The notes: generated by a model from the sequence alone, not told the origin. Positions 1 to 6,261 are shown, numbered from the stretch's first letter. The stretch: DNA of 8,146 bases from Oscillospiraceae bacterium (GCA_016297855.1 JAEDFW010000074.1:1-8146), one strand, 5' to 3'. Program-made: numbers and translations.

Positions 1-8
1 AATCTGAT

Positions 9-995
9 ATGACGACGATCTATCTTGTTCGCCACGCCGAGGCTGAGGGAAATGCCTACCGGCGAATCCACGGCCAGTATGATTCACTCATTACGCCGAA
101 CGGTCTGCGCCAGATCGAGGCGCTCGCGAAGCGCTTTGCAGATGTGCCGGTCAATGCGTGCTATGCCAGCGATCTGTACCGTACGCGCAAGACGGCAGAA
201 GCGGTATATGTGCCGAAGGGACTTGCGCTTGTGACGGACGCGCGATTGCGTGAGGTGAATCTCGGCCGGTGGGAGGACGTGCCGTTCGGGTATCTTGAGC
301 GGTTTGAGGCCGATGACATGTATAAATTCAACCACGACGAACGCCTTTGGTCTGTGGAGGGAAGTGAGCGCTGGCAGACGTACACCGAGCGGTTCGTGCG
401 CGCGCTGAAAGAAGTTGCGCAAAATCACGAAGGGCAGACCGTCGCCATTTTCTCGCACGGGTGCGTGCTGCGCGGCGTGCAGAAGCGGCTGAGCGGCATG
501 GATAAGGTGCCGTACTGTGACAATACGGCGGTGTCAAAGCTCGTGTATGAAGACGGCGCGTTCCGGTTTGATGATCTCAACGACAATTCGCATCTGCCGG
601 AGAATATTTCCACCTTTGCCCGTCAAAAATGGTGGCGGCAGGGCGGCGGTAAGGACTACAATATGTGGTTCAAAGGCGATGGTACGCAGTACGCTGCCAT
701 GCTCGCTGGCATACAGGCCGGCGTGTTGCGGCTGCGCAGCGGTGATGGGGAAACTGGCTGGATAGAAGAGCTGCAAATGTTCGAGGAATACCGCGGCAAA
801 GGACTCGGTATCCAGCTGATCGGACAGGCCGTGAGCCGATTCAGAAAGCTGGGAAAGACAAAGCTGGCTGCTGCCGTTGCCGCGGATTGCGAGCAGGCGA
901 TTTATTTTTTTGAAACGCACGGCTTTGTCAAGACGCAGCGGGCAGGCGGCGCATGGGTGATGGTAAAGTCCATCGCGGTACCAAAACAAAAATAA
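9..995 (+). CDS. Histidine phosphatase / GNAT acetyltransferase fusion protein
   Basis: This 328-residue protein joins two domains. Residues 1-200 form a histidine phosphatase (phosphoglycerate mutase-like) domain. The phosphoacceptor motif is VRHAE with R8 and H9; R58 (in SDLYRTRKTAE), E82 (LREVNLG) and H150 (FSHGCVLRG) are the other expected pocket residues, so the domain looks catalytically intact. Residues about 217-325 form a GNAT N-acetyltransferase domain with the acetyl-CoA loop R262-G-K-G-L-G267 and a typical end (AIYFFETHGFVKT). The family dephosphorylates small phosphometabolites or proteins, and GNAT domains acetylate amines; neither substrate can be read from sequence. The ATG is preferred because MTTIYLVRHAE is the usual family N-terminus; only 8 bases precede it, so its ribosome binding site lies mostly outside the window. 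It converges on the lipoprotein gene and shares a terminator with it. Domain calls are firm; the biological role is unknown. Confidence 0.93.
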   Translation: MTTIYLVRHAEAEGNAYRRIHGQYDSLITPNGLRQIEALAKRFADVPVNACYASDLYRTRKTAEAVYVPKGLALVTDARLREVNLGRWEDVPFGYLERFEADDMYKFNHDERLWSVEGSERWQTYTERFVRALKEVAQNHEGQTVAIFSHGCVLRGVQKRLSGMDKVPYCDNTAVSKLVYEDGAFRFDDLNDNSHLPENISTFARQKWWRQGGGKDYNMWFKGDGTQYAAMLAGIQAGVLRLRSGDGETGWIEELQMFEEYRGKGLGIQLIGQAVSRFRKLGKTKLAAAVAADCEQAIYFFETHGFVKTQRAGGAWVMVKSIAVPKQK

Positions 996-1001
996 TAGTT
1001 C

Positions 1002-1036
1002 AAAGGCAGAAAACCGGGGTTGGTTTTCTGCCTTTT
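1002..1036. terminator. Shared bidirectional hairpin terminator
   Basis: A perfect 14-bp stem (arms 1002-1015 and 1022-1035, left arm AAAGGCAGAAAACC) has a 6-nt loop and ends in TTTT on the plus strand. On the minus strand the stem is followed by a looser T-rich run (1000 down to about 985). It lies between the convergent ends of the phosphatase fusion (stop at 995) and the lipoprotein gene (stop at 1040), so it probably ends both transcripts. The plus direction looks stronger. Confidence 0.85.
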
Positions 1037-1039
1037 CGA

Positions 1040-1411
1040 TTACCGGCCGCCTGCCATGCCGGTGCCGGTGGTTGTATTGCCGGTAACGCCGGAACGGGTC
1101 GTGCCGGTGGTCGTGGTGGTCGTGGTGCCGTTGCCGACGGCTGCGTTGCCGTTGGCGTAGCCGGTCGTGCCGCCGTTGCCGTAACCGTTCGTACCGGTCG
1201 TGCCACCGGCGTAAGTGCCGTTATAGCCGTTAGCATAGGCGCCGTTGTATCCGTATGCGTAGCCATTGGTACCGTTGACGGTGCCGTCGCGGGTAGTCGA
1301 GACGTTGCTGTAGCCGCGGTACGGGTCGTCGACGTAGGCAGTGGTGCCGCAGGCAGTAAAGACCGCAGCCAGCATGAGTACGGTGAGCGCAAGAATTAAA
1401 ATACGTTTCAT
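1040..1411 (-). CDS. Small Gly/Thr/Asn/Tyr-rich low-complexity lipoprotein
   Basis: The product is 123 residues. It starts with a lipoprotein-type signal peptide: K2 and R3, a hydrophobic stretch at residues 4-19, then FTAC with Cys21 as the likely lipidated residue. The lipobox is slightly unusual, with Phe at -3. The rest (22-123) is almost entirely Gly, Thr, Asn, Tyr and Ala, first as YNG/YANG units and then as 11-residue units beginning GTTG, followed by a run of seven Thr. No enzymatic fold is recognisable; the mature part is probably disordered and held on the outer face of the membrane. The start at 1411 is chosen because AGGAGG (1419-1424) lies 7 nt upstream and the signal peptide begins there; the open frame continues upstream to 1510 with no sensible sequence. 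A TTGACA box (1534-1539) lies upstream but no good -10 follows it, so the promoter is unresolved. I do not recognise a family. Confidence 0.85.
   Translation of the reverse strand: MKRILILALTVLMLAAVFTACGTTAYVDDPYRGYSNVSTTRDGTVNGTNGYAYGYNGAYANGYNGTYAGGTTGTNGYGNGGTTGYANGNAAVGNGTTTTTTTGTTRSGVTGNTTTGTGMAGGR
1095..1204 (-). repeat. 33-nt periodic imperfect repeat in the lipoprotein gene
   Basis: The 11-mer CCGGTCGTGCC occurs exactly at 1161-1171 and 1194-1204, and with one mismatch at 1095-1105. The offsets are 33 and 66 nt, so the copies stay in frame at 11-codon spacing. Read on the minus strand, each copy encodes Gly-Thr-Thr followed by Gly or Arg. The unit expected at about 1128 is diverged and encodes part of the Thr run. 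This points to tandem duplication of an 11-codon unit. Confidence 0.7.
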
Positions 1412-1564
1412 CTGAATTCCTCCTGTAGTAAGCGGACCTCGGCAAAGCCGGGATCGTTTCGGTCGTAGTATCTGTAAAATCGCCGGAGGTATGCGCCGAA
1501 TCAGATGCAATCAGTGGCAGGACAGGGAGCCTCTGTCAAATTTTGAAAAAACAAAGGGGACGTA

Positions 1565-1593
1565 TTGATTATTTGCCGAAAGACCTGTATAAT
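1565..1593 (+). promoter_or_regulatory. Sigma-A-type promoter of the polyferredoxin gene
   Basis: TTGATT (1565-1570), a 17-bp spacer and a perfect TATAAT (1588-1593) lie 30 nt upstream of the ferredoxin ATG. AAGGAG (1611-1616) is 7 nt from that start. No Rex-, Fnr- or Fur-like palindrome was seen over the core promoter. Confidence 0.85.
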
Positions 1594-1623
1594 ATTCCAA
1601 GAACATAAAAAAGGAGTCGTTCC

Positions 1624-2010
1624 ATGAAGAAGCTGACTGTTAAAAAGGGCGCGCAGTGCATGGCCTGTCTCGAGTGTGTGCGTGCCTGTTCCACTGCTTT
1701 TTATAAGGAGTTCCATCAGGATAAGGCCTGCATCCGTATTACTGAGCGCAACGGAACCGTAAAGCCTATGGTGTGTGTGCAGTGCGGAAAGTGCGCGCAG
1801 GCGTGTGAATTCGGCGCGATCACGCAGAACGCCAAGGGCGTGTATATGATCAACAAGAAGCTCTGCACCGGCTGCGGCAAGTGCAAGGATGCATGCCCAT
1901 TTGGCGTGCTGGTCAAGGCTGAGGACGCACCTGCGTCGTCGAAGTGCATCGCCTGCGGCATCTGCGTCAAGGCGTGCCCGATGGAAATTCTTGAGATCGT
2001 GGAAAAATAA
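1624..2010 (+). CDS. CooF/DmsB-like 4Fe-4S polyferredoxin
   Basis: This 128-residue protein carries four complete CxxCxxCxxxC motifs: C12/15/18/22, C51/54/57/61, C81/84/87/91 and C108/111/114/118, enough for four [4Fe-4S] clusters. The third and fourth motifs end in CP, as in classical ferredoxin pairs. An extra Cys at 36 is probably not a ligand. There is no signal or Tat peptide, so it should be cytoplasmic. The arrangement matches electron-transfer subunits of the CooF/HycB/DmsB family, which normally carry electrons between a membrane complex or ferredoxin and a catalytic subunit. No catalytic partner is adjacent: the gene has its own promoter and a terminator directly after it, so it seems monocistronic. 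The partner enzyme is unknown. The start is fixed by AAGGAG 7 nt upstream. Confidence 0.95.
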   Translation: MKKLTVKKGAQCMACLECVRACSTAFYKEFHQDKACIRITERNGTVKPMVCVQCGKCAQACEFGAITQNAKGVYMINKKLCTGCGKCKDACPFGVLVKAEDAPASSKCIACGICVKACPMEILEIVEK

Positions 2011-2015
2011 TGCCA

Positions 2016-2049
2016 AAAAAATCATCCATCGATTGATGGATGATTTTTT
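2016..2049. terminator. Shared bidirectional hairpin terminator
   Basis: A perfect 15-bp inverted repeat (arms 2016-2030 and 2035-2049) has a GATT loop. The A run at the base of the left arm and the T run at the base of the right arm give a six-T tail in both directions. It lies between the ferredoxin stop (2010) and the transporter stop (2060, minus strand), so it should terminate both. Confidence 0.92.
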
Positions 2050-2059
2050 AAATGTGCTG

Positions 2060-2959
2060 TTATTTTACATGTTTTTCCTGCCGTTCCGGCAGCTGCGCCA
2101 GAATGGTGGCGGTGAACATGAGCGCGCAGCCGAGAAGTTCCCAACCTGAGAGAGCCTGCTGAATGAGGAGCCACCCGAAAATTGCTGCAAAGACGGACTC
2201 AAGGCTCATGATGATACTGGCAAGAACAGGCGGGGTATTTTTCTGACCAATGATCTGCAGCGTATAGCCCGCACCGCCCGAAAGAACGCCCGCATAGACA
2301 ATAGGAAGCCAGCACGAGAAGATCGACTGCCAGCTGGGCGTTTCAAATGCGAACATGCATACAGCGGAAATGGCTGAACAGGTGAAGAACTGGATGCAGG
2401 ACAAACGTATGCCGTCAAGCGAGCCGCAGACTGAATCAATATAGGTGATGTGGAAGGAGAAAAAGATCGCGCAGCCAAACGTCAGCAGATCGCCGGGGTT
2501 CAGCCCCGTTGCGCCGCGCATACACAGAAAATACAGACCTACAAGTGACAGCACGACGCCGCACCAGACGTTCAGGCCAACGCGCTTTTTGAGGAACAGG
2601 CCGATGATAGGAACCAGAATGATATAAAGCGCCGTAATGAAGCCGGACTTACCGACGGTAGTATACAAAATACCCAGCTGCTGCAGCGAACTTCCACCGA
2701 ACAAAAATAAGCCGCACAAGATGCCGCAGAGAAGATGCCGCTTTTGCTGCGCAGCTGTGACGGGACGGTTCTGTGTGATGCCGCGCCGATCGCAGAAGAA
2801 AACTACAGGCAGCAGAACAAGTCCTGCCAGGAAGAATCGCGTGGCCTGCATAGTGAACGGCCCCACATACTGCATTCCTTCACTCTGCGCGACAAACGCC
2901 GCGCCCCAGATCATCGCCGTCAGCAAAAGCGTCAGGCAGCCTTTTGTCTGTTGTTTCAT
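2060..2959 (-). CDS. EamA-domain DMT-superfamily transporter
   Basis: The 299-residue product is an integral membrane protein of the drug/metabolite transporter superfamily with two EamA repeats, roughly residues 5-145 and 158-290. The N-terminus contains the typical first-helix pattern TAMIWGAAFVAQ (about 14-25), followed by ATRFFLAGLVLLP. The second repeat ends with SLESVFAAIFGWLL, the usual EamA helix 8-9 signature. Ten helices are expected from the length and hydrophobic pattern. Family members export amino acids, nucleotides or other metabolites; the substrate cannot be read here. GAGG at 2968-2971 lies 8 nt before the ATG. It is monocistronic, divergent from pepF, and ends at the terminator shared with the ferredoxin gene. 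Confidence 0.93.
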   Translation of the reverse strand: MKQQTKGCLTLLLTAMIWGAAFVAQSEGMQYVGPFTMQATRFFLAGLVLLPVVFFCDRRGITQNRPVTAAQQKRHLLCGILCGLFLFGGSSLQQLGILYTTVGKSGFITALYIILVPIIGLFLKKRVGLNVWCGVVLSLVGLYFLCMRGATGLNPGDLLTFGCAIFFSFHITYIDSVCGSLDGIRLSCIQFFTCSAISAVCMFAFETPSWQSIFSCWLPIVYAGVLSGGAGYTLQIIGQKNTPPVLASIIMSLESVFAAIFGWLLIQQALSGWELLGCALMFTATILAQLPERQEKHVK

Positions 2960-2997
2960 GATGGTTTCCTCGAACTATGGTGAAATTTGTCCCGGGT

Positions 2998-3026
2998 AGC
3001 GTATCACGAAAGGCACGCTTTGTCAA
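2998..3026 (-). promoter_or_regulatory. Probable promoter of the EamA transporter
   Basis: On the minus strand a perfect TTGACA (3021-3026) is followed by a 17-bp spacer and TACGCT (2998-3003), preceded by TG at the extended -10 position. The -10 is weak (3 of 6), offset by the consensus -35 and the TGn. It lies about 40 nt upstream of the start codon. Confidence 0.55.
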
Positions 3027-3034
3027 TGAAAAAA

Positions 3035-3052
3035 CCGCTTCTTGTGAAGTGG
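3035..3052. promoter_or_regulatory. Imperfect palindrome over the pepF -35 box
   Basis: CCGCTTC-TTGT-GAAGTGG is an inverted repeat matching at 6 of 7 positions per arm. It covers the -35 box of the pepF promoter and lies between the divergent pepF and transporter promoters. It could be an operator; a chance match is quite possible. Confidence 0.25.
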
Positions 3053-3070
3053 AAACAGATGTGGTAGAAT
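3042..3070 (+). promoter_or_regulatory. Sigma-A-type promoter of pepF
   Basis: TTGTGA (3042-3047), a 17-bp spacer and TAGAAT (3065-3070) lie 31 nt before the pepF start. The match is 4 of 6 at -35 and 5 of 6 at -10. Its -35 box is 15 bp from the -35 box of the divergent transporter promoter. Confidence 0.75.
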
Positions 3071-3101
3071 AATCAAAAACCAAAACAACAGGAGTGATAT
3101 C

Positions 3102-4898
3102 ATGGCGAAGAAAACACCGCTGCGCAGCGAGATAAGCGTCAAGGATCAGTGGGCGCTGGAGGACTTGTACGCCAACGATGAGCTGTGGCAGCAGGATCTG
3201 AAACGGCTGCAGCAGGTCGGCGAGGAATTAGCAGGGTTTGCAGGTAAAATCTCGCAGTCGCCCGGTGAGCTGCTGGCATATCTGCAGTTGAGCGACGAGG
3301 CTTCGATTCTCATAGACAAACTGGCAAACTACGCGATGCGCCGCAGCGATCAGGACACCGGCAACTCGTACTATCAGGGGCTGGTCGGCCAGTTCATGAA
3401 GGTGTACGTCGCGTGCAGCCAGAATGTCAGCTTTGAGACGCCGGAACTGCTGTCGATCTGTGATGAGAAGATGGATGAATTCTACCGCACGGAACCGGGA
3501 TTGGAGCTTTACCGGCGGCATCTTGCGCGCATCCGCGCACGCCGTGAGCATGTGCTCTCTGCCACGGAAGAAAAGCTGCTGGCGGCAACCGGCGAGATGG
3601 CTTCGTCGCCGTCGGAGATCTACACCGTTTTCGACAACGCTGATCTCAAGTTCCAGTCGGCAGAGGACGCAGACGGAGAAAAGCACACGATCACGCAGTC
3701 GAGCTATATCCCATGTCTGGAAAGCGCTGACCGCGTGCTGCGCAAAAACGCATATGAATCATATTACGCGGCTTACAACCAGTTCCGCAACACCTGCGCA
3801 GGGCTTTTGAGTGCACAGGTCAAGCAGCTGCAGTTTTATGCCGACGTGCGCAAATACCCGTCGCCGCTGGATGCATCACTGTCTGCCACGGAAGTGCCTA
3901 CGAGCGTGTACCACAATCTGATTGAGGCGGTTCATCAGAATATGGACAAGATGTACCGCTACGTCGCGCTGCGCAAGAAGGTGCTGGGTGTGGACGAGCT
4001 GCGGATGTACGATATGTATACGCCGCTCGTGGCCGACGCGGATACGCACATCGAGTTTGAGGACGCAAAAAAGACCGTGCTTGATGCGCTTTCGTGCATG
4101 GGTGAGGACTATATCAAAATTCTGAAAGAGGGCTTCGACAATCGCTGGATCGATGTCTATGAGAATGTCGGAAAGCGCTCCGGCGCGTATTCGGCCGGTA
4201 CGGTGGTACATCCGTATGTGCTGCTTAACTACAGCGGAACGCTCGACAGCCAGTTCACGCTTGCGCATGAGATGGGACACGCGATCCATTCGTACCTGTC
4301 GACGAAGACGCAGCCAACGGTATATTCTGAGTATGTGATCTTTGTGGCTGAGGTCGCATCGACCTGCAATGAGGCGCTGCTGATGGAATATCTGCTCGGA
4401 AAAACGACCGACAAGCGTCAGAGAGCGTATCTTATCAACCATTTCCTCGATCAGTTCAAGGGAACGCTCTATCGCCAGACGATGTTCGCCGAGTTTGAGC
4501 TGCGAATTGCAACGCTCAACCAACAGGGCGTGACGCTGACGGCCGACGTTATCTGCGAGGAATACCGCAAGCTGAACACGCTCTACTACGGCCCGGACGT
4601 GGTGCAGGATGATCAGATCGCGCTCGAGTGGGCGCGCATCCCGCACTTCTACCGCAATTACTACGTCTTCCAGTATGCTACCGGCTATGCGGCGGCCATC
4701 GCGCTGTCGAGAAAGATCCTGAAGGAAGGCAAGCCGGCGGTTGAAAAGTATCTCGGCTTCCTGTCCGGCGGGTGCAGCAAGACGCCGATCGATCTTCTCA
4801 AAGACGCAGGCGTGGATATGACCACGGCAGAGCCGGTGAACGCTGCGCTGGAGCTGTTTGGCGAGCTGCTTGATGAGATGGAGCAGCTGGTGCAGTGA
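3102..4898 (+). CDS. pepF: Oligoendopeptidase F (M3 family zinc metallopeptidase)
   Basis: The 598-residue protein has the full length of the M3B oligoendopeptidase F family and lacks a signal peptide, so it should act in the cytoplasm, cutting short peptides. The zinc site is intact: H389-E390-M-G-H393, with the third ligand predicted as E417 in AEVASTCNEALL, 28 residues after H389. The conserved substrate-side segment PHFYRNYYVFQYATGY (514-529) follows. The N-terminal helical part (about 10-200) has the usual family sequence. AGGAG (3090-3094) is 7 nt before the ATG, which fits the family N-terminus. It is first in a two-gene unit with the unknown 89-residue protein, whose start overlaps its stop, and has its own promoter at 3042-3070. 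Peptide preference is not predictable from the sequence. Confidence 0.97.
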   Translation: MAKKTPLRSEISVKDQWALEDLYANDELWQQDLKRLQQVGEELAGFAGKISQSPGELLAYLQLSDEASILIDKLANYAMRRSDQDTGNSYYQGLVGQFMKVYVACSQNVSFETPELLSICDEKMDEFYRTEPGLELYRRHLARIRARREHVLSATEEKLLAATGEMASSPSEIYTVFDNADLKFQSAEDADGEKHTITQSSYIPCLESADRVLRKNAYESYYAAYNQFRNTCAGLLSAQVKQLQFYADVRKYPSPLDASLSATEVPTSVYHNLIEAVHQNMDKMYRYVALRKKVLGVDELRMYDMYTPLVADADTHIEFEDAKKTVLDALSCMGEDYIKILKEGFDNRWIDVYENVGKRSGAYSAGTVVHPYVLLNYSGTLDSQFTLAHEMGHAIHSYLSTKTQPTVYSEYVIFVAEVASTCNEALLMEYLLGKTTDKRQRAYLINHFLDQFKGTLYRQTMFAEFELRIATLNQQGVTLTADVICEEYRKLNTLYYGPDVVQDDQIALEWARIPHFYRNYYVFQYATGYAAAIALSRKILKEGKPAVEKYLGFLSGGCSKTPIDLLKDAGVDMTTAEPVNAALELFGELLDEMEQLVQ

Positions 4899-5167
4899 TG
4901 GAGGAGCTTTTCCTGCCCGTGCTGCACAGCTTTGAAAACGGCAATGTGTTTACCGGCAGCTTGGGGCTGCTGCGATTCAAGATTACGCCGCAGATCACCA
5001 TGAAAACGCCGAAAGAGGTGGATTTTGAGGCAAGCTCCATTCGGGCCGAGTACTGGCATGGGCTGTGCTGCTACGAAAAAAGCCAGATCGAGGGCGAGGT
5101 GGTGTTCCCACTGAGTGAGGAAGGCCGCACGCAGCTGCGAAGCTGGCTCGAGCAACAGATCGGATAA
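4898..5167 (+). CDS. Conserved-looking hypothetical protein, translationally coupled to pepF
   Basis: The 89-residue soluble protein is not one I recognise. It has no signal peptide, membrane segment or metal motif. The N-terminal half (FENGNVFTGSLGLLRFKITP, about residues 11-30) reads like beta strands. A W/C-containing middle (YWHGLCCYEKS) and an amphipathic C-terminal helix (EEGRTQLRSWLEQQ) follow. Coding is supported by position: its ATG overlaps the pepF TGA by one base (TGATG) and the frame closes just before a strong terminator. There is no good ribosome binding site (nearest GGAG at 4880-4883, 14 nt away), so it is probably made by re-initiation after pepF. A GTG at 4895, one codon earlier, is an alternative start. 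A link to peptide turnover is suggested only by its position. Confidence 0.8.
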   Translation: MEELFLPVLHSFENGNVFTGSLGLLRFKITPQITMKTPKEVDFEASSIRAEYWHGLCCYEKSQIEGEVVFPLSEEGRTQLRSWLEQQIG

Positions 5168-5168
5168 A

Positions 5169-5202
5169 CATACCCCCGCCGGCACCTGCCGGCGGGGGTA
5201 TG
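5169..5202. terminator. GC-rich hairpin terminator between convergent operons
   Basis: A perfect 16-bp inverted repeat (arms 5169-5184 and 5187-5202) with core CCCCCGCCGGCA is separated by two bases; the real loop is probably ACCT with one pair opened. On the plus strand it is followed by CTATTCTTTCTTCTTT, a T-rich tail that is also the last codons of the convergent TfoX-like gene. On the minus strand the tail is weak (TGTTTATCC). It ends the pepF unit and probably also the minus-strand operon. Confidence 0.88.
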
Positions 5203-5523
5203 CTATTCTTTCTTCTTTCGCGGTTTGGGCAGCGGCGTGACGCGCTCGAGCACTTCCACGGCTGAGCGGGTGAGTTCTGCATTCTCAATGTCGAGGATGT
5301 AGTGGTTCTTCGCCTCAGGGTAGGGGCGGCCGCGTTCGGCAGTCTGCATGAGCATTTCCAGTTCAGGCAGGATCTTGACAAAGACGGTATTGTCGCAGAC
5401 AAGCAGCACAGGTTTGTCATTGACATATACCATGTATTCGCCGAACATCTTGCGATAGCGAACGGCGGGGAATTCGTGCAGCTGATCGCAGACAAATCGA
5501 ATGTAGGATTCACTGGTTGCCAT
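5203..5523 (-). CDS. TfoX/Sxy N-terminal-domain protein
   Basis: The 106-residue protein consists of a single TfoX N-terminal domain. Visible family marks are an N-terminal helix (YIRFVCDQL), the conserved RKMFGEYMVY segment (24-33) and the strand VCDNTVFVKI (42-51). It ends in a basic tail PKPRKKKE. In gamma-proteobacteria this domain is part of the Sxy/TfoX competence regulator; the short stand-alone Firmicutes forms have no established function, so competence should not be assumed. AAGGAG (5533-5538) lies 9 nt before the ATG. It is the last gene of the minus-strand operon, 20 nt after the hydrolase, and its stop touches the terminator hairpin. Confidence 0.88.
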   Translation of the reverse strand: MATSESYIRFVCDQLHEFPAVRYRKMFGEYMVYVNDKPVLLVCDNTVFVKILPELEMLMQTAERGRPYPEAKNHYILDIENAELTRSAVEVLERVTPLPKPRKKKE

Positions 5524-5543
5524 ATTGGTTTGCTCCTTTCAGC

Positions 5544-6242
5544 TTATTGCAGATGTTCCTGCTCCCATGCACGCAGAAATGACAGTTCACCTGGCGTGTG
5601 CAGGTAGTGCTCTGCACCGTCAAGCACGGTGAGTGTGCAGCCAAAGCGGCGGCAAAACTCTTCGGCAGTTTCGCGTCCGGTCAGGTTGTCCAGCGCAGGA
5701 TAGAGGATGGCGGTGGGAGTTCGCCAATGCGCAATTCGGTGAGACGAGGCGTATTGCAGATAGCGCCACGAGAGCGTCTCTCCAAATGTAGTAGAGATTT
5801 CGCCTTCGGTCTTCAGGCGGACATCGTCAACGGCAGCCCAGAGCATCATATCGCGGATCAGACGCTCCATGTCCAGCACGGCAGAGACAAGCAGTGCGCG
5901 GCGCAATGGAGCGTCTTCCAATGCCAGCAGCGAGAACCACGCGCCAAGGCTTGTCGCGCGGAGCGAGACAGAATGCCATTGTCCGGCGGCAAACTGATAT
6001 GCTTCCTGCAGCTCGGGTACGGCGTTCCACGGCGTACATGTCTCAGACTCCTGCGCGCGGGCTCCGTGCTCCGGCAGATCGAGTGCAAGCACCTGAGCGC
6101 CGGTGGGACAGGCAATGTCGGCAAAGGATTCTGCTTCTTCCTTGCAGCCGCATTTGCCGTGGACATACAACCAGAGATCGGGTGCGCTTTCGCCGTAAAG
6201 CACGGCGGGGATGCCGGATATGGAAAACAAAGACGTTTGCAT
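5544..6242 (-). CDS. Alpha/beta-hydrolase-fold protein
   Basis: The 232-residue cytoplasmic protein has the order of an alpha/beta hydrolase. The oxyanion-side loop is LYVHGK (25-30), an early strand reads VLALDLPEHG (51-60), and the nucleophile elbow is ATSLG with Ser98. Asp185 (YPALDNLTG) and His212 (GAEHYLHT) complete a plausible catalytic triad. The elbow has Ala where the usual GxSxG has Gly, a tolerated but less common form. The small lid and short length suggest a serine esterase or peptidase on a small substrate; the substrate is unknown. AAAGGA (6250-6255) lies 7 nt upstream of the ATG. It sits 19 nt after the RNA methyltransferase and 20 nt before the TfoX-like gene, so it is the middle gene of an operon. 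Confidence 0.87.
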   Translation of the reverse strand: MQTSLFSISGIPAVLYGESAPDLWLYVHGKCGCKEEAESFADIACPTGAQVLALDLPEHGARAQESETCTPWNAVPELQEAYQFAAGQWHSVSLRATSLGAWFSLLALEDAPLRRALLVSAVLDMERLIRDMMLWAAVDDVRLKTEGEISTTFGETLSWRYLQYASSHRIAHWRTPTAILYPALDNLTGRETAEEFCRRFGCTLTVLDGAEHYLHTPGELSFLRAWEQEHLQ

Positions 6243-6261
6243 TGGAAATTCCTTTCGCAGT

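Noticed and set aside
953..1399. 148-residue plus-strand reading frame rich in Gly/Ala/Val.
   Set aside because: It is the antisense of the repetitive lipoprotein gene; it crosses the terminator hairpin, has no ribosome binding site and its composition is what the repeats force.
1438..1452. Small hairpin CTCGGC-AAA-GCCGGG in the lipoprotein leader.
   Set aside because: Not a terminator: no T run follows on either strand. Noted only as part of the leader.
1491..1568. 25-codon plus-strand frame starting ATGCGC just after GGAGG.
   Set aside because: The Shine-Dalgarno-like GGAGG is only one base from the ATG, there is no promoter, and it ends inside the ferredoxin -35 box.
1501..2025. 174-residue minus-strand frame across the ferredoxin gene.
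   Set aside because: The plus strand encodes four perfect cluster motifs; the antisense frame has no start signal or recognisable domain.
3876..4646. 256-residue minus-strand frame inside pepF.
   Set aside because: Fully antisense to the conserved catalytic part of PepF; no ribosome binding site and no family resemblance.
5203..5523. TfoX-like protein as evidence of natural competence.
   Set aside because: Only the short N-terminal domain is present, and this domain is common as a stand-alone protein in Firmicutes without a shown link to DNA uptake.
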